A stretch of 64,000 nucleotides of DNA from Chionis minor (taxonomy: Eukaryota > Chordata > Aves > Charadriiformes > Chionididae): positions 233,943 through 297,942 of the forward strand of contig VZSF01009110.1 of NCBI GenBank assembly GCA_013398295.1. The letters run 5' to 3'. The notes under the pieces were generated by a model. The model worked only from the letters and a program-made list of their open reading frames with translations, had not been told where the DNA came from and did not search any database. The position numbers were made by a program, and so were the translations under genes. Each line of letters opens with the position of its first letter. Within the stretch, counting starts at the first letter, position 1. Shown here one piece after another: positions 13,939-25,195 of the stretch.

Positions 13939-14460
13939 GCTGGCTTGAACTAGAGCTATGCTAGAGGTCATCCTAAGAAAATCTGAATGTCCAATAAGCA
14001 GCCTGCTGAAAGAGGTGCTCCTAGTCAGGAACAAGATGCAAAAGTGGCGCTCTCAGTTGCATCTTTCATTTACTGTAGGTGAGAGTGAGCTAGTGGGCAA
14101 GTGCGGATTAAAAAGAAGAAGGGAGAACTCGACCCTCCAAAATGGGACCTATCAACACCTAATTCATGGCCATGGCCTGGAAAGGCAGTTCTGCAGTGGT
14201 TCCTGTCCAATGACCCATGACTATATATGCTTATTTCTTAAGGTGGACCACCAGAACACGTGTGAACTCTGCTGGCACAGGTAGTGCTAGTGTAACTGAG
14301 ACTCTTGTGACAGCTGGCAAATATCAAGAAGTAACATCTGCAGATCTACTGTATGCTCAGGAGGTGCTATTACACCTACTGGTGGGTCCAGTTAAATGTC
14401 AAGATGTCAAGTTTCTATGGGTTTTCCGAGGTTACGAAGCAAACTTGGAATAAATTTCCC
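13939..14460. other. Unexplained moderate-GC block with open frames
   Basis: The plus strand is open for 108 codons (13958-14284), then a second frame is open at 14217-14453. The predicted peptides match nothing I know and have no signal peptide, membrane span or recognisable domain. The block could be an old unclassified repeat, a decayed exon or chance. Confidence 0.35.
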
Positions 14461-16009
14461 CTCAGTTTTGTGCAATGACCATTAAAATCCCATTTTTCAT
14501 GGAATGCAGAATAAATATTTTCAAAACTGTTTATAAGATATGTCCAAAATGCTTTATTTCTTATTTCTTCCATGTACAGGTAAGGGTTTGACTAAATTAT
14601 TTAATTTTTATTTATTAAATATGTTCCTTGAATTATCTGACATTTTAAACTCTGGGGTTTTTTTCATTAGCAGCAGTAAACTGTTGACTATAAGTGGAAT
14701 ATTTTTCTCTGCAGTAAGAACAAACAATACATTAAGTAATTAAATCTGCTTTTCTACAGTATAATATCCTTCACAAATTCAGTATGTTGGTTACTTCTAT
14801 CCAGCAACTGAGAAGAGATAAAGTCTTTCTTGATTTTATGCATGAACTTAAAAATCCCAGAATTGATGCTGAGAAATTGCAATTACTTCAAAAGAAATAA
14901 ATATTAGCTTTCACCTCTTTAATAGGTGTAATACAGACTATTTGCTAGAACCCAATCTTGTACATGAGTCTTCACTTATTACATTATTTCCAATAAAAAT
15001 ACTAATCACTTAATACATGTTGTTTTCAGATACGGAATATTATTAGAATTTTAAACAAGAAATAAAATTCCACTATTTATACCCTTAGAAAAGAAAAATA
15101 GAAGCAATTTGTTATCCCCTTAATTTACAGATTGTACACCTGTACTTTTAGCAGGACTGTTCAACTACTAAATTATTTAAATATTACTTCTGAACTGATT
15201 ATATACTAGTTACTAAACAAATATAAGTTAGTTTTAATTGAATAAAAAAGCAAATTCTGCATGGAATTTTGTTAATTTTCAACAAATATCATTTTTGCTG
15301 TCATTGAAACAATAGTTCTCTTGCACTAATATTTCATAGATGGAATTTAAACTTAAGTTGTTAATACAAGATTTAGTCCACCACCTTGCTGAAATCAGTT
15401 ACAAAGTTTCCAATGAATCCTGGGGGTTATGCTTCAGGCCTAAGTCTCATAGAAGAATAAAATTGGTTTATCTTGTGGGATATGACCTCTGAATCTCTCA
15501 GTTTTCTTTCAATACAGAGAGGAGGGTCAACATTATCTCTTTGGTATGTTTTATGTAGCTATCTAGATCCTGTATCCTATCCATATTCTTTCTTTGAGAT
15601 CAACTACAATCAAACAAACCTTGAGTACAGAGCTAAGGCTGGGTTGAGTCACCTTTATGCTATTCTGAAAACACTGACTGTATTTAAAGCTGCTTCTTGT
15701 CTTTTTCATGAATGACTAGCTGTCCTCCACTAGCTCCCTGTGTAATACTCAGAGGAATGCACAGCCAGAGAAGTAGGAAAGTAATTTGGATTGTGCTTGT
15801 GAACCAGACAATTACACTGCTGTGGTATAAGTATCAATCATGTTTTCTATTCAGTGATCTCAGTAGAAATTAATTTAATATTATTAAACAGTAGAACATG
15901 GGTCATGTTCAAAACTCTTCCCTATTCCACACTGTGCAAGATGCTGTGCAAACACAGGTGCTGACATAATTCCTCATTTGGAGATCTTGTTTTGCTGGAG
16001 AGATTTTTT

Positions 16010-16010
<1 letters not shown>
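14461..16010. other. Strongly A+T-rich non-coding DNA
   Basis: Very A+T-rich with dense stops on both strands. No repeat family or gene recognised. Confidence 0.7.
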
Positions 16011-16047
<37 letters not shown>

Positions 16048-16092
16048 CCCTTANNNNNNNNNNNNNNNNNTTTTTTTTTTTTTTTTTTTTTA
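16011..16092. repeat. Poly-T tract containing a 17-base assembly gap
   Basis: A long T run is interrupted by a short non-T piece (TTAATTTCCCTTA), then 17 N (16054-16070), then about 22 more T. The unresolved length is typical of homopolymer trouble. It lies just upstream of the CR1 at 16150 but is not that element's tail: the element is in plus orientation and CR1 lacks poly(A). The minus-strand open frame across it (poly-Lys/Ile) is meaningless. Confidence 0.95.
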
Positions 16093-16149
16093 TAATGATG
16101 TAAATTCCACTATAGACAAAGGAAGTTATACCCTCAAATGATGGTACAT

Positions 16150-16921
16150 TTTTTGTGAAATACCAAATTGTCATCCTGCACCTAGGGAGCAATATTCCCA
16201 TGCACCAGTACAGGTTAGGGGCTGACCTGCTGGAAATCAGCTCTTCAGAGAGGTACCCGGGAGTCCTGGTGGACAAGTTCACTGTGAGCCAGGAATGTGC
16301 CCTGTGGCCAAGAACGCCAATGGTCTCCTGCAGTGCATTAAAAAGAGAGTGGCCAGCAAGTCAAGGGAAATCATTCCTCCTGTCTACTCTGCCCTGTGCT
16401 GGAGTACTGTGTCCAGTTCTGGGCTCCTCAGTTCAAAAAGGACAGGGAACTACTGGAGAGAGTCCAGCTGAGGGCTACAAAAATGATTGAGGGACTGGAG
16501 CACCTCTCTTCCAAGGAAAGGCTAAGAAACATGCATTTGTTTAGCCTGGAGATGAGAAGACTGAGAGGGGATCTCATCAATGCTTATCAATGCATCCTCT
16601 AAAAGGAGGATGTCAAGAGGATGGGGGCAGACTCTTTTCAGTGGTGCCCAGCTACAGGACAAGGGGCAACGGGCACAAGCTGGAACGCAGGAAATTCCAT
16701 CTGAACATGAGGAAAAAATTCTTTACTCTGAAGGTGCCAGAGCACTAGCACAGTCTGTCCAGAGATGTTGTGGAATCTCCTTCTCTGGAGATATGCAAAA
16801 CCCATCTGGATACATTCCTGTCCAACCTGGTCTAGATGAACCTGCTTTGGCAGGGGAATCGGACTAGATGATCTCCAAAGGTCCCTTCCAACCTCTACCA
16901 TTCTGTGATTCTGTGTGATTT
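16150..16921 (+). mobile_element. CR1 LINE, 5'-truncated (about 0.77 kb)
   Basis: Colinear with CR1 from the late part of ORF2 to the 3' terminus: CACCAGTACAGGTTAGGGGC, GGAGTCCTGGTGGACAAG, then the [16 protein letters not shown] stretch, GCCTGGAGATGAGAAGACTG, and finally GATGATCTCCAAAGGTCCC with the ATTCTGTGATTCTGTG tail. The 5' truncation falls close to the poly-T tract and N gap, so the true left edge may lie in unresolved sequence. The copy is frameshifted and cannot encode a working protein. Confidence 0.95.
16396..16602 (+). pseudogene. CR1 ORF2 C-terminal relic
   Basis: The frame gives [16 protein letters not shown], then a helix-rich [20 protein letters not shown], then [18 protein letters not shown], which is the conserved region C-terminal to the reverse-transcriptase palm in CR1 ORF2. 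An earlier part of the same protein (YPGVLVDKFTVSQECALW) appears in a different frame at 16155-16310, so at least one frameshift separates them. The palm with its catalytic aspartates is absent. It is a dead fragment. Confidence 0.9.
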
Positions 16922-17445
16922 TCTGCCGTTTTCCCTGGATGTTTTTATATGTTTTGGTTAGCACAAAATGGAAAGGCATTTTCATTGTACAGGTTCCTTA
17001 AAACTATGCCTATGCTCAGCTGTATCCTTCAGTGAATAAATTCAGTATGTGCACAGAATTTTGGTAAGAAATTCTAAGAAATCATGAAGAATAGTTTAAA
17101 GATGAGTAGAAACTTTCTGCCAAAACAGATCTTTTCAAAAAATACTAATTAACCCTAAAATGTATTCTTTAAAAGAGTAAGTTTGGCAGAGACCTGAAAG
17201 AATTGCCCTAGACTCTGTCCTGGACCTGAGGAACCTAAAATCTGAAGGAAAGCCTTGGGCCAAGAGTAAATCAGGTTAATACATGAAAGCCAAGATGTAT
17301 CCAGTCCTAGGAGAGACCAGACTGGCTGCTCTTGCAGGACATAGGGATCCTGGACATTATGACTGAATAGGATTGATAGCCAGCCTTTCTTCAGCCATCA
17401 GTGATATTTGTAAATTCACAGGGAAAGTAAAAAAAAACAAAGCAC
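16922..17445. other. Non-coding DNA, no gene seen
   Basis: Ordinary A+T-rich sequence without recognised repeats or exons. Confidence 0.6.
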
Positions 17446-17494
17446 TTTGGTTGATCAAGTTTGGTTGATCAAGTTTGGTTGATCAAGTTTGGTT
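17446..17494 (+). repeat. 14-bp tandem repeat, 3.5 copies
   Basis: The unit TTTGGTTGATCAAG occurs at 17446-17459, 17460-17473 and 17474-17487 without mismatch, followed by half a unit (TTTGGTT). Each unit contains the 8-bp palindrome TTGATCAA. It is a small young minisatellite, probably from replication slippage. Confidence 0.97.
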
Positions 17495-20400
17495 CAAAAT
17501 CAACAACTAGAGGAGATAATATGTTTCATCTATTTTTTTTTCCTGTTTCAATGTTGTCTACACATAATTTAACCCTACAACAGGTCTGCTTGATGGTAGT
17601 GTTTTAACTTGTATGATGATAACTGCTAGAAATATTAACAAAAAAATCTGTTCACACTGTGCTGTTTTGCACAAACTCGGGACACAGCTCATGCTCTTCA
17701 CAACGGACAGGCATAGCGATCAGGAGGACAAAAGACCCTAGGAAGATATGTTATACTCGCCCATTAGTAAGTCGTCGTGTGGAGTTAAGCTGACCTAACA
17801 GTTACACACAAGTCAATGACTGTTCACAGTTCTTTTTACGTTAATATGTACAGCAGCACGTGTGAGAGACTATCAGACTTCTTGAGATATATCATGACTG
17901 CACTGAATCTCTAGCTATTTTTAGTAAGTACTAGCAAATGTTCTTGAAAAACTTTTGAGAATCAACATATAGGGCTTTACAAGACTAGCATACTTCATAG
18001 TTTTTGAATTTGGGAATTGCTTCACATCAACTTCTAGCAGGTGTTTCTTGCTATGTAGTAGTCACAAAAGTAGCTGCCAGATATAACACATGATGTTTAA
18101 CTTGTAGTTTAGGAATACAAAATTATTATAATCATTTAATGTAGGGCATGCGTTCCCATTCAGGTGATGGTCACCTAAAGTTAGGTGTTACAATGCTAAA
18201 TTTCAAGGAGGCCAAATTGTGTACTCTGGCAGGTTCTAAAGGATCTTCAACATTTTAATATTAAACTGAGCTTACCAGCCTAGGAACCAACTCACCTTGT
18301 GCACAAGATAGGCTTCAAGCTACTTAGTACAATTAAAAGCAGGAGATGTTTTGCATGTTTTCACAATCTTGTGAGTTTGGGCATCTTGGTAACTTAGGAA
18401 TTTCGTGTCAGGAGATAATTAGGGGTACTCAATATAAGCACTAGTTTTCAAGGGTATTGACTGCAGATATGAGCAGTTAATGCTGCAGCTGGGCTCCTAA
18501 CATGTATAGAGCTGATTTTTCTTTAGGATATAGTCTTAAATTGTTGCTGGTGTAAGTTTGGTAAATTCTTTAATAACCGAAAAAAAAAGACTTCCAAAAT
18601 AAAGAGATTCCTTATTGCTCCAACATCAAACCATTTACTATTTTTCACTATGCAGTTCTGAACTAAAGTTCCGTTGAGTATTCTTGTGCTTTTTTGAAAA
18701 TAAAAATGTTAAAAAAAAATAGCATATAGTAATTATTTTTGCTTCACACGACCTTATAGCAACCACTTTTGAATTATCTTTGTTAGTTATCAGAATTGTT
18801 TGACTGGTATAACTTCCAATTTGCAGGTCAAAATATAGCTACATAAGGCACTCATTTAGTATTTATAGTCCTATATATATGTAAATTCCAAATAACACTG
18901 AAATGAGAAAAATGTTAGGAGCATCTCAATTTAAGTATACCCCCTTTTAAATGGTATTCTATATTTCCTCCAAGTTAAATATATATTTTTTTCCTAAAGA
19001 TTCTCCCAAATTACCTTTCTTGGTTCAGTGTAGTTAGAAGATGCATAATACAATTAAAATTAATATAGATATAATTTATTTATCTTTTTATGGTATCAGT
19101 ATGCTTTGGATCAATGGCTTGAGGAAAGTTTAGGGACATAGAGGAAAAAATTCTAACTCAATGAAGTCATTTATGCAGGCAATCATGATTCGATCTTAAG
19201 TCTATACTGTCCTTAATCACATTCTTGAATTCTGAGCTTTCTAAACCTCTTCCCCCACCTACATCTCTGTCAAAAAGTCATTTGATTGTAACACTGCTTT
19301 TGTGCATAGCTAAACCCAATGATTGTCCTAAATTATACCCTGCTATAGCCTTCTTGCTTGCCTGCCTTTATGCTGTACTGGAGGAAGTTTTGCCTGTGTC
19401 TGTCAGCTTTGTTGATAAATTATTCTTATGGATTTTAGCTCCAAGGGGTAAAATGAACTGAAACAACACAGGTATCACCATGGTCACAGTGATAAAGAAA
19501 TATTCTGGAAATACCTTGAAACATCAAAAATGTGTAATTCAGATTTTTTTCCTAATATTATAAAGAAAATTAAGTACAAGAAGCTTTTTCCAAAATTTTT
19601 ATTGCTGTATTTATAGCAATCTATATATGAATCTTCTCATTTGTTGATTAGTATTCTGATAATTCAAGAGACTAAATTCTGTGTACTTTATTGCTCTCTT
19701 AATGACAAGCCTGCAAATAAATTCATTGTTCCAGTCACAATTATACTAGACCACTAGAAGGAACCATTGATTTTTTCTTTTCCGCAAAATAATGCAACGA
19801 GTTAAGGAACTTAATATCGCATTGTGGGTTTTATTGTTGTTCTTGACATTTTACAGTAAAAACGAAAGTTTAATTTAATATAAATTTAAGTACTACTGAC
19901 AGGAATGATTTCCAGGTTTCCCTTTCTCACTGAAAATATCTAATTAGGGTTTTTTTTCTTATGTCAGTTTTTGCTTTTCCTGAAGTCAATCTTTCCTGTC
20001 TGATTTATGATCATGTTTTCAATATCTTTTTGCTCACTTTTTATGCTCATCTGTCATTGTTAGGTCTCCCACTATAATGTTGTTTAAGCTTATGTGCTGT
20101 AGGGTGTATAGTCCTTTACTCAAAATTCGGAAAGAAAAAAAATTATACTGGAAAGATGTGCAGACATGGAATGGACCATACTTCCCACCTGGCATCTCCT
20201 TTGATTCCAGTGCATGCATTAGGTGACAAGGTGTACAGATACTCCCTATATTGCAGCCTATACCATGTCCTCCTGCATTACTGTATAATGGACCATCTTT
20301 TGTAATATTCTCCCTGTTCATATGGAAAGATGTTCTACCTCATTTGCAGGAGCAAATCTTATCTCTTAAACCACGGCTCATCATGAAGTGGGAAGCAGCT

Positions 20401-23400
20401 CTTTTGTTCTAATGAATGTCACTGAAGTCCACAAAGAAGGTACTAAGTTCTATCTTTGGAGACAGAACAGGAATATAAATACAATGTTCAGCAGCTTTAA
20501 GAGATGGACATCTTAACCAGGACACTAAAGAACCCAAAATGCCACATAGATCTTCTAAGTTCATATTTATTCACTGATTGCTGTGTAGACCCAGCTCTGC
20601 AGTAGACTTGCATTATACTTGAAAATTGAACTCTTCTCCTAATAAGAAAAACACCAAAACTGAATCTGAAGATATCCAAGTTTACCAATTTGCAGCCAAT
20701 CTGCTTCTTAATGTTCATTTGTGTTCAGGGGAAGTCTGCATTACATGTATGAAAGATATGTGCATATGAACAGTTATTTTTGCGTGTCCAGTTTCTGACA
20801 TCATGTATGTTGGTAGAAGTACAAAAATGCAATAATAAGTTTCTGAGCTACTGTGTGGGAGTGGAAAGGGAAATTATTAGTAAAACATTGTCCTTTTTGC
20901 CCTTTTACTCAAATATGTATTTCTGCATCACTTACAATTTCGTGTTAGGAACTATATCACTGTTTCTATCTTTGAATTAAAAGGACTTTCCTAAATGGAG
21001 AGTGCTAAAAGAACTCTTAAAAGTCCTGAACAATTACAGTTAAAAAAACCCACACCACCTCTCCAACATCTGTCTTGCTTTCTGCTGTGACAGATGTTGC
21101 ACATTTCTGTTTGGGCCAGAAAAATTGTTGTTAAGAAGCATTTCCATGTAACTTTTATTTATGCTGTTTGGAAACAAGCCCTAATTGACCTGATCAGAGG
21201 ATTTATACTTAAAAAAGATTAGTCACAACATTTACCAATGCACAGGGACAGGAAAAGAAAAGAATACATTGGAATGATATTTTGTGAAGAATGCACATTC
21301 AAAAAGCACTCTACAACCTTTCTCACTCCTCCACCCTAAACCTCTTTCAAACCCTTTAAATTTTTACCAAACAGCGGTGTTGACAAAGAGCCTAAAAACA
21401 TAGACTAAATTCTTTCCTTTTAAGGAACACTTTTAAGACTTTAAGTCTTAAAGACTTTCAAGTCTTTATCAGCTACTGCATGCTGTGAGTTAGCTGTGAG
21501 CATGCTGAACCACAGTCCAAAAACACTCACAGAACGCTGCTGGTTTCTGTTGTATGCTACACTGCAAACATCTGACAGGATGGCAAACTAAGTATGTTCA
21601 AATAAACCAGAAGGAATGTCTCAAAAACTGGCATACAGGTTAAACCAAAACAGCTGGCTGTCCAAATTATTTCTAATTCACTTTTCATAATCACTCTTTT
21701 TTTTTTTTTTTTTTTTTTTTGTCTACTGAAACATTCTTTATAATGCTTGTATAGAACCACAGGGGAGACGCAGGAATTGTATATCTGGGAAAATTCTGTT
21801 ACCATAGCCAGTCCACTTCTATTATTCTGTTCCCTCTAAAACCAACAAAATATTTTCCTGTTTTATAATTTACTTCTCTTTTACAGTAACAATTATCTTA
21901 TAATAAGTAATTATTAACAGTTTATCTGGAGATATAGGTTTATAGTGCAAAAAATATTTTTTAAAAAAACATGTCTAAATCCTGCTGGTGAAAAATGCTC
22001 TGCCATTCTGGGAGGAGGACATCAGTATAAAAATATTATCACCCAGTTTTCTGATTACTGTAATATCAGAGATGATGCTCTTGTCATCTATAAGCTTTAT
22101 TCTGAAAGCACCAGTAAGTGAGCTGGTTGAATACAAACAGATAGAATGGCATCTGCCTGTCAGATAAGGATGAAAGGTAAGCTTGACTACCACAGGGCAT
22201 GAGGGCTGCTTTGTTGCACCCAGTCCAATGGCTTGTGTGTTAATTCAAAGACTGGTGAAAAATACCCAAGGCTAGATAGCCTTTCCACCAAAGCCATGCA
22301 AGGGACTGCGTTTAGAAAATATAACATCACCAGTATGACTAGAGACTGTTCTTCCTTCAAATATTCTGTCCTTGCCTCCTCAGTTTTGTTAAAATAGACG
22401 TTTAGGATTGCACACTAAATACCATGTCCCCTCTTTCCTAATGCTGAATCCACTAATATTTCTATACTTATTCCCTGGTCCTGGACCCACTCTGCTCACC
22501 TGTGGGTAGTGCAGTGGAGAAGATGAGTGATTATGTCTTCTTTCCTGACTATTTTGACCAAGTACCAATGCAATTCTCCATCACAGGGTTACAAAGCGAT
22601 CATGAATGTCTGTCCCTGATTTCTTGATAATTTCTGACCAATGCAATGGGTCTAAAATTGCTCATGAAATGCATTGGTTGGAAATGGGAGTGTAGTTGAT
22701 TCACTCACTCTATGGCTGCTAGAATAACTTTTGCAGCTGTGCGTATAACCCTGATTTGCCCTGTAGCACTGAGTGGGTTTCCAGCCTGCACCAGGATGAG
22801 GCAGGCACAAATGTAACATTTGGAATTACCCTCTTTACGTAAGTACCTCTTAGCCATCAGACTTATGCCAAACAAGTCACCTGGAAGACCTCTCTTTTGA
22901 GAAAACACTCCCAGAAGGAGCAGTACACAACAAGGAAGCATATTCCAAACCAATCCAGATTTCTTTCTTCCTTCCAGGACTCCTAGGTAGGTGTACCCTT
23001 GTATGTACCATTTTTAAAAAATACTGTTTCTCAGAAAAAAAGAACAACAGAATAATGGAAGAAAAAAAAAATACATCACTGGTGATGCCACTTCCACATT
23101 AGTAAAATATATAAGCGTGTGTTTGATATCATCTCTGTCCAGAAATTTGCCCTCACCTACATGCTTCCCCTGAAAGAAGTGTGGTTCTGCTTAATCATTC
23201 ACCTGTGGTTTTTCCTAGTTAAGGATGAATCACTGAACTGGTGTTTCAGAGACAAAAGTATAAAGGAAGATGATTATCTGGAGTAAAAACGAGGACTCTA
23301 AAGAGGGAAACTATTCAAACATCTCTGCATAATGTCAGTGTAGAACATTACTGGGAAAATTCCTCATGCTAGCCAAGACTCAATTCAGCATGACAAGCAA

Positions 23401-24639
23401 TAAACCCTATGTAATATTTGAGCTTTAACCTTCAGCTAAAGCCCCCCTCTAATTACCTAGATATGTCAGGTGGTAAGTCTTGCCACTCTGAATAAATTTG
23501 ACATCAACAGATTTCTCCTCTTAATTTTTATTTTAATAAGTAAGCCATACAGCAGCTGTGAAGTTACTGATAATGAATGTTAGGAAATAGGATTACTCAA
23601 GTGAGTTAAATCCTTCTGTCTTTTCATTATATGCTATATAATACCCAAAACTCACGCTCTGAATAGACAGAGAACAAGTAACCAGAACTTACATATTTTA
23701 TCCTTATGCCTCTAGCTGAGTCACTAAACAATTCTCAGGCAGTATGTGCTTTCCCAGGGCCATGTTCATGAGACAACCTGGGACAACAACAGTATCTAAA
23801 TGTGTTTATTTGCATTACTGTGTTCAGAAACTCTCCAGCAGGTTGTGGGTGTTTGTGTGTTTGTGCATGTTTGTGTGTGTAAGGTTATTAAGAGTAGGCT
23901 GATCTTGTTTTGACTTTATGTAGGTTATTTTTTACTATCTAGTCACCAATAATTTGGCACATAAAAATCCATGAGATATTTTTGGCTATAGTCCTGCAGA
24001 ATTTTCATTGGGCCATTTCATACAGTTTCTGAATTGGCTTATCTGTTGCTCTGGCATGCTGTCTCCTATGATAATGACACTGGACTGGATCCATACTAAC
24101 TTCACTTCAATTTTCAAGTTATACTGGGTTAAGTTATCTTTTTATCAGTAAAGAGATCAGAGAAATATGATGCAAAGTTTGCAGTCCTATCAGTAAGTAA
24201 AAATAGAGTAGACATCCAACAAATTATATCAGGTTTAGTTTCATAACAATTCCCAGTCTGGTAAAAATTTCTGCCTTGATAAAGTGATCTTTAGTTTAGT
24301 ATCATACCATGTCTTAATTAAAAAACTTGTAGAAAATTAACATAGCGCGTATTAAATGGCCTAAACCCAGCCTATAGACAGACCATACAGGGTATTTCTA
24401 AGTGAATAGAGAGCAGCAAGTGGGGTTATTTCTACTGGGCTTCCACACATAGAACATTTTTATTAAGCGTCTATATTAGACAATGTTATGGACGCTATGC
24501 TAGATATATTTGGGGTGGAATTGTAAGTAATGAGGAGGACAAGTGATTGGTTATCTGAGTGACTCTGAAACAAATGCTCACAACCTTACAAAAAGTATTT
24601 TAACACACTTTAGTAATGGTAATACCAAAGGGAACAAAG
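17495..24639. other. Long A+T-rich non-coding DNA, no gene seen
   Basis: About 7 kb without a recognised gene. Noted inside: a small near-perfect palindrome at 21432-21452 (TTTAAGACT, TTA, AGTCTTAAA), a 24-base T run at 21697-21720 and a TG-rich run at about 23845-23881. The minus-strand frame at 20034-20321 (95 codons) has no known motif. Confidence 0.65.
21697..21720. repeat. 24-base T homopolymer
   Basis: Uninterrupted T run, directly visible. It could be an old poly(A) of a minus-strand retrocopy, but no body of such an element is recognisable upstream. Confidence 0.98.
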
Positions 24640-25195
24640 AACTGGATCTGTATCTACAGAAGAGGAGACGACCTCAGAAAACAGTGATTCAGAGAGTGAC
24701 TTGAAATCATAACAACCTCCTTAGCATGACCTTTGAGTCTCATACTGGAGCAAAAGGGCTAATACTGTTCATGAGTGCATAAAAGAAGACCGTCAAGTTT
24801 AAGTAGGGAAATGGTTTTCACTTACTATGCAAGAAACAGAAAGACCTCTGCAAGGATGTGTCTACTTCCAGTGTCCACATCCAGACCAATATGGAAATAC
24901 TGAAGGTAGTTCAAAGAAGGGACATAAAAATGCTCTGGGATTCAGAAAACCACTCTTATTCCTTGAGGTTTAAAGAGCTTAGTCAACCCAACATATCTGC
25001 AGAAAAGGTTAAAAGATGATTTATCAGAATACAGGTGCTCGTTCAAGTAAAAGAGACGTGAGTGGGGTTGCTCAGTCTTGCAGACAAAGGCACAAAAATC
25101 TCCAACACTCGGAAGCTGAACTTGGATGAATTCAAGCTTGGGAAAGAGATTAATTTTAAATCAGTAAGAGTAATTAATATAAAAATAGATGTGAG
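24640..25195 (+). mobile_element. Old, decayed CR1 LINE (ancient amniote type)
   Basis: Despite many substitutions the order of landmarks is that of CR1 ORF2 end plus 3' region: AAGTAGGGAAATGGTTTTCA, then CTTCCAGTGTCCACATCC, then GGTAGTTCAAAGAAGGGACA, TTAAAGAGCTTAGTC, TTGCAGACAAAGGCACAAAA, and GGAAGCTGAACTTGGATGA. These resemble the old CR1 copies shared by birds, crocodiles and turtles more than the young bird subfamilies. Indels have destroyed the reading frame. Borders are approximate because the match fades at both ends. Confidence 0.8.

Noticed and set aside
15974..16282. A minus-strand open frame through the poly-T and N region
   Set aside because: It includes unknown residues from the N gap and poly-Lys from the homopolymer; it is an artefact.
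18160..18200. TCACCTAAAGTTAGGTGTTA, thought to relate to the zone at 52.4-53.4 kb
   Set aside because: It lacks the AGATGTC word, and the resemblance is limited to short TTAGGTG-type strings.
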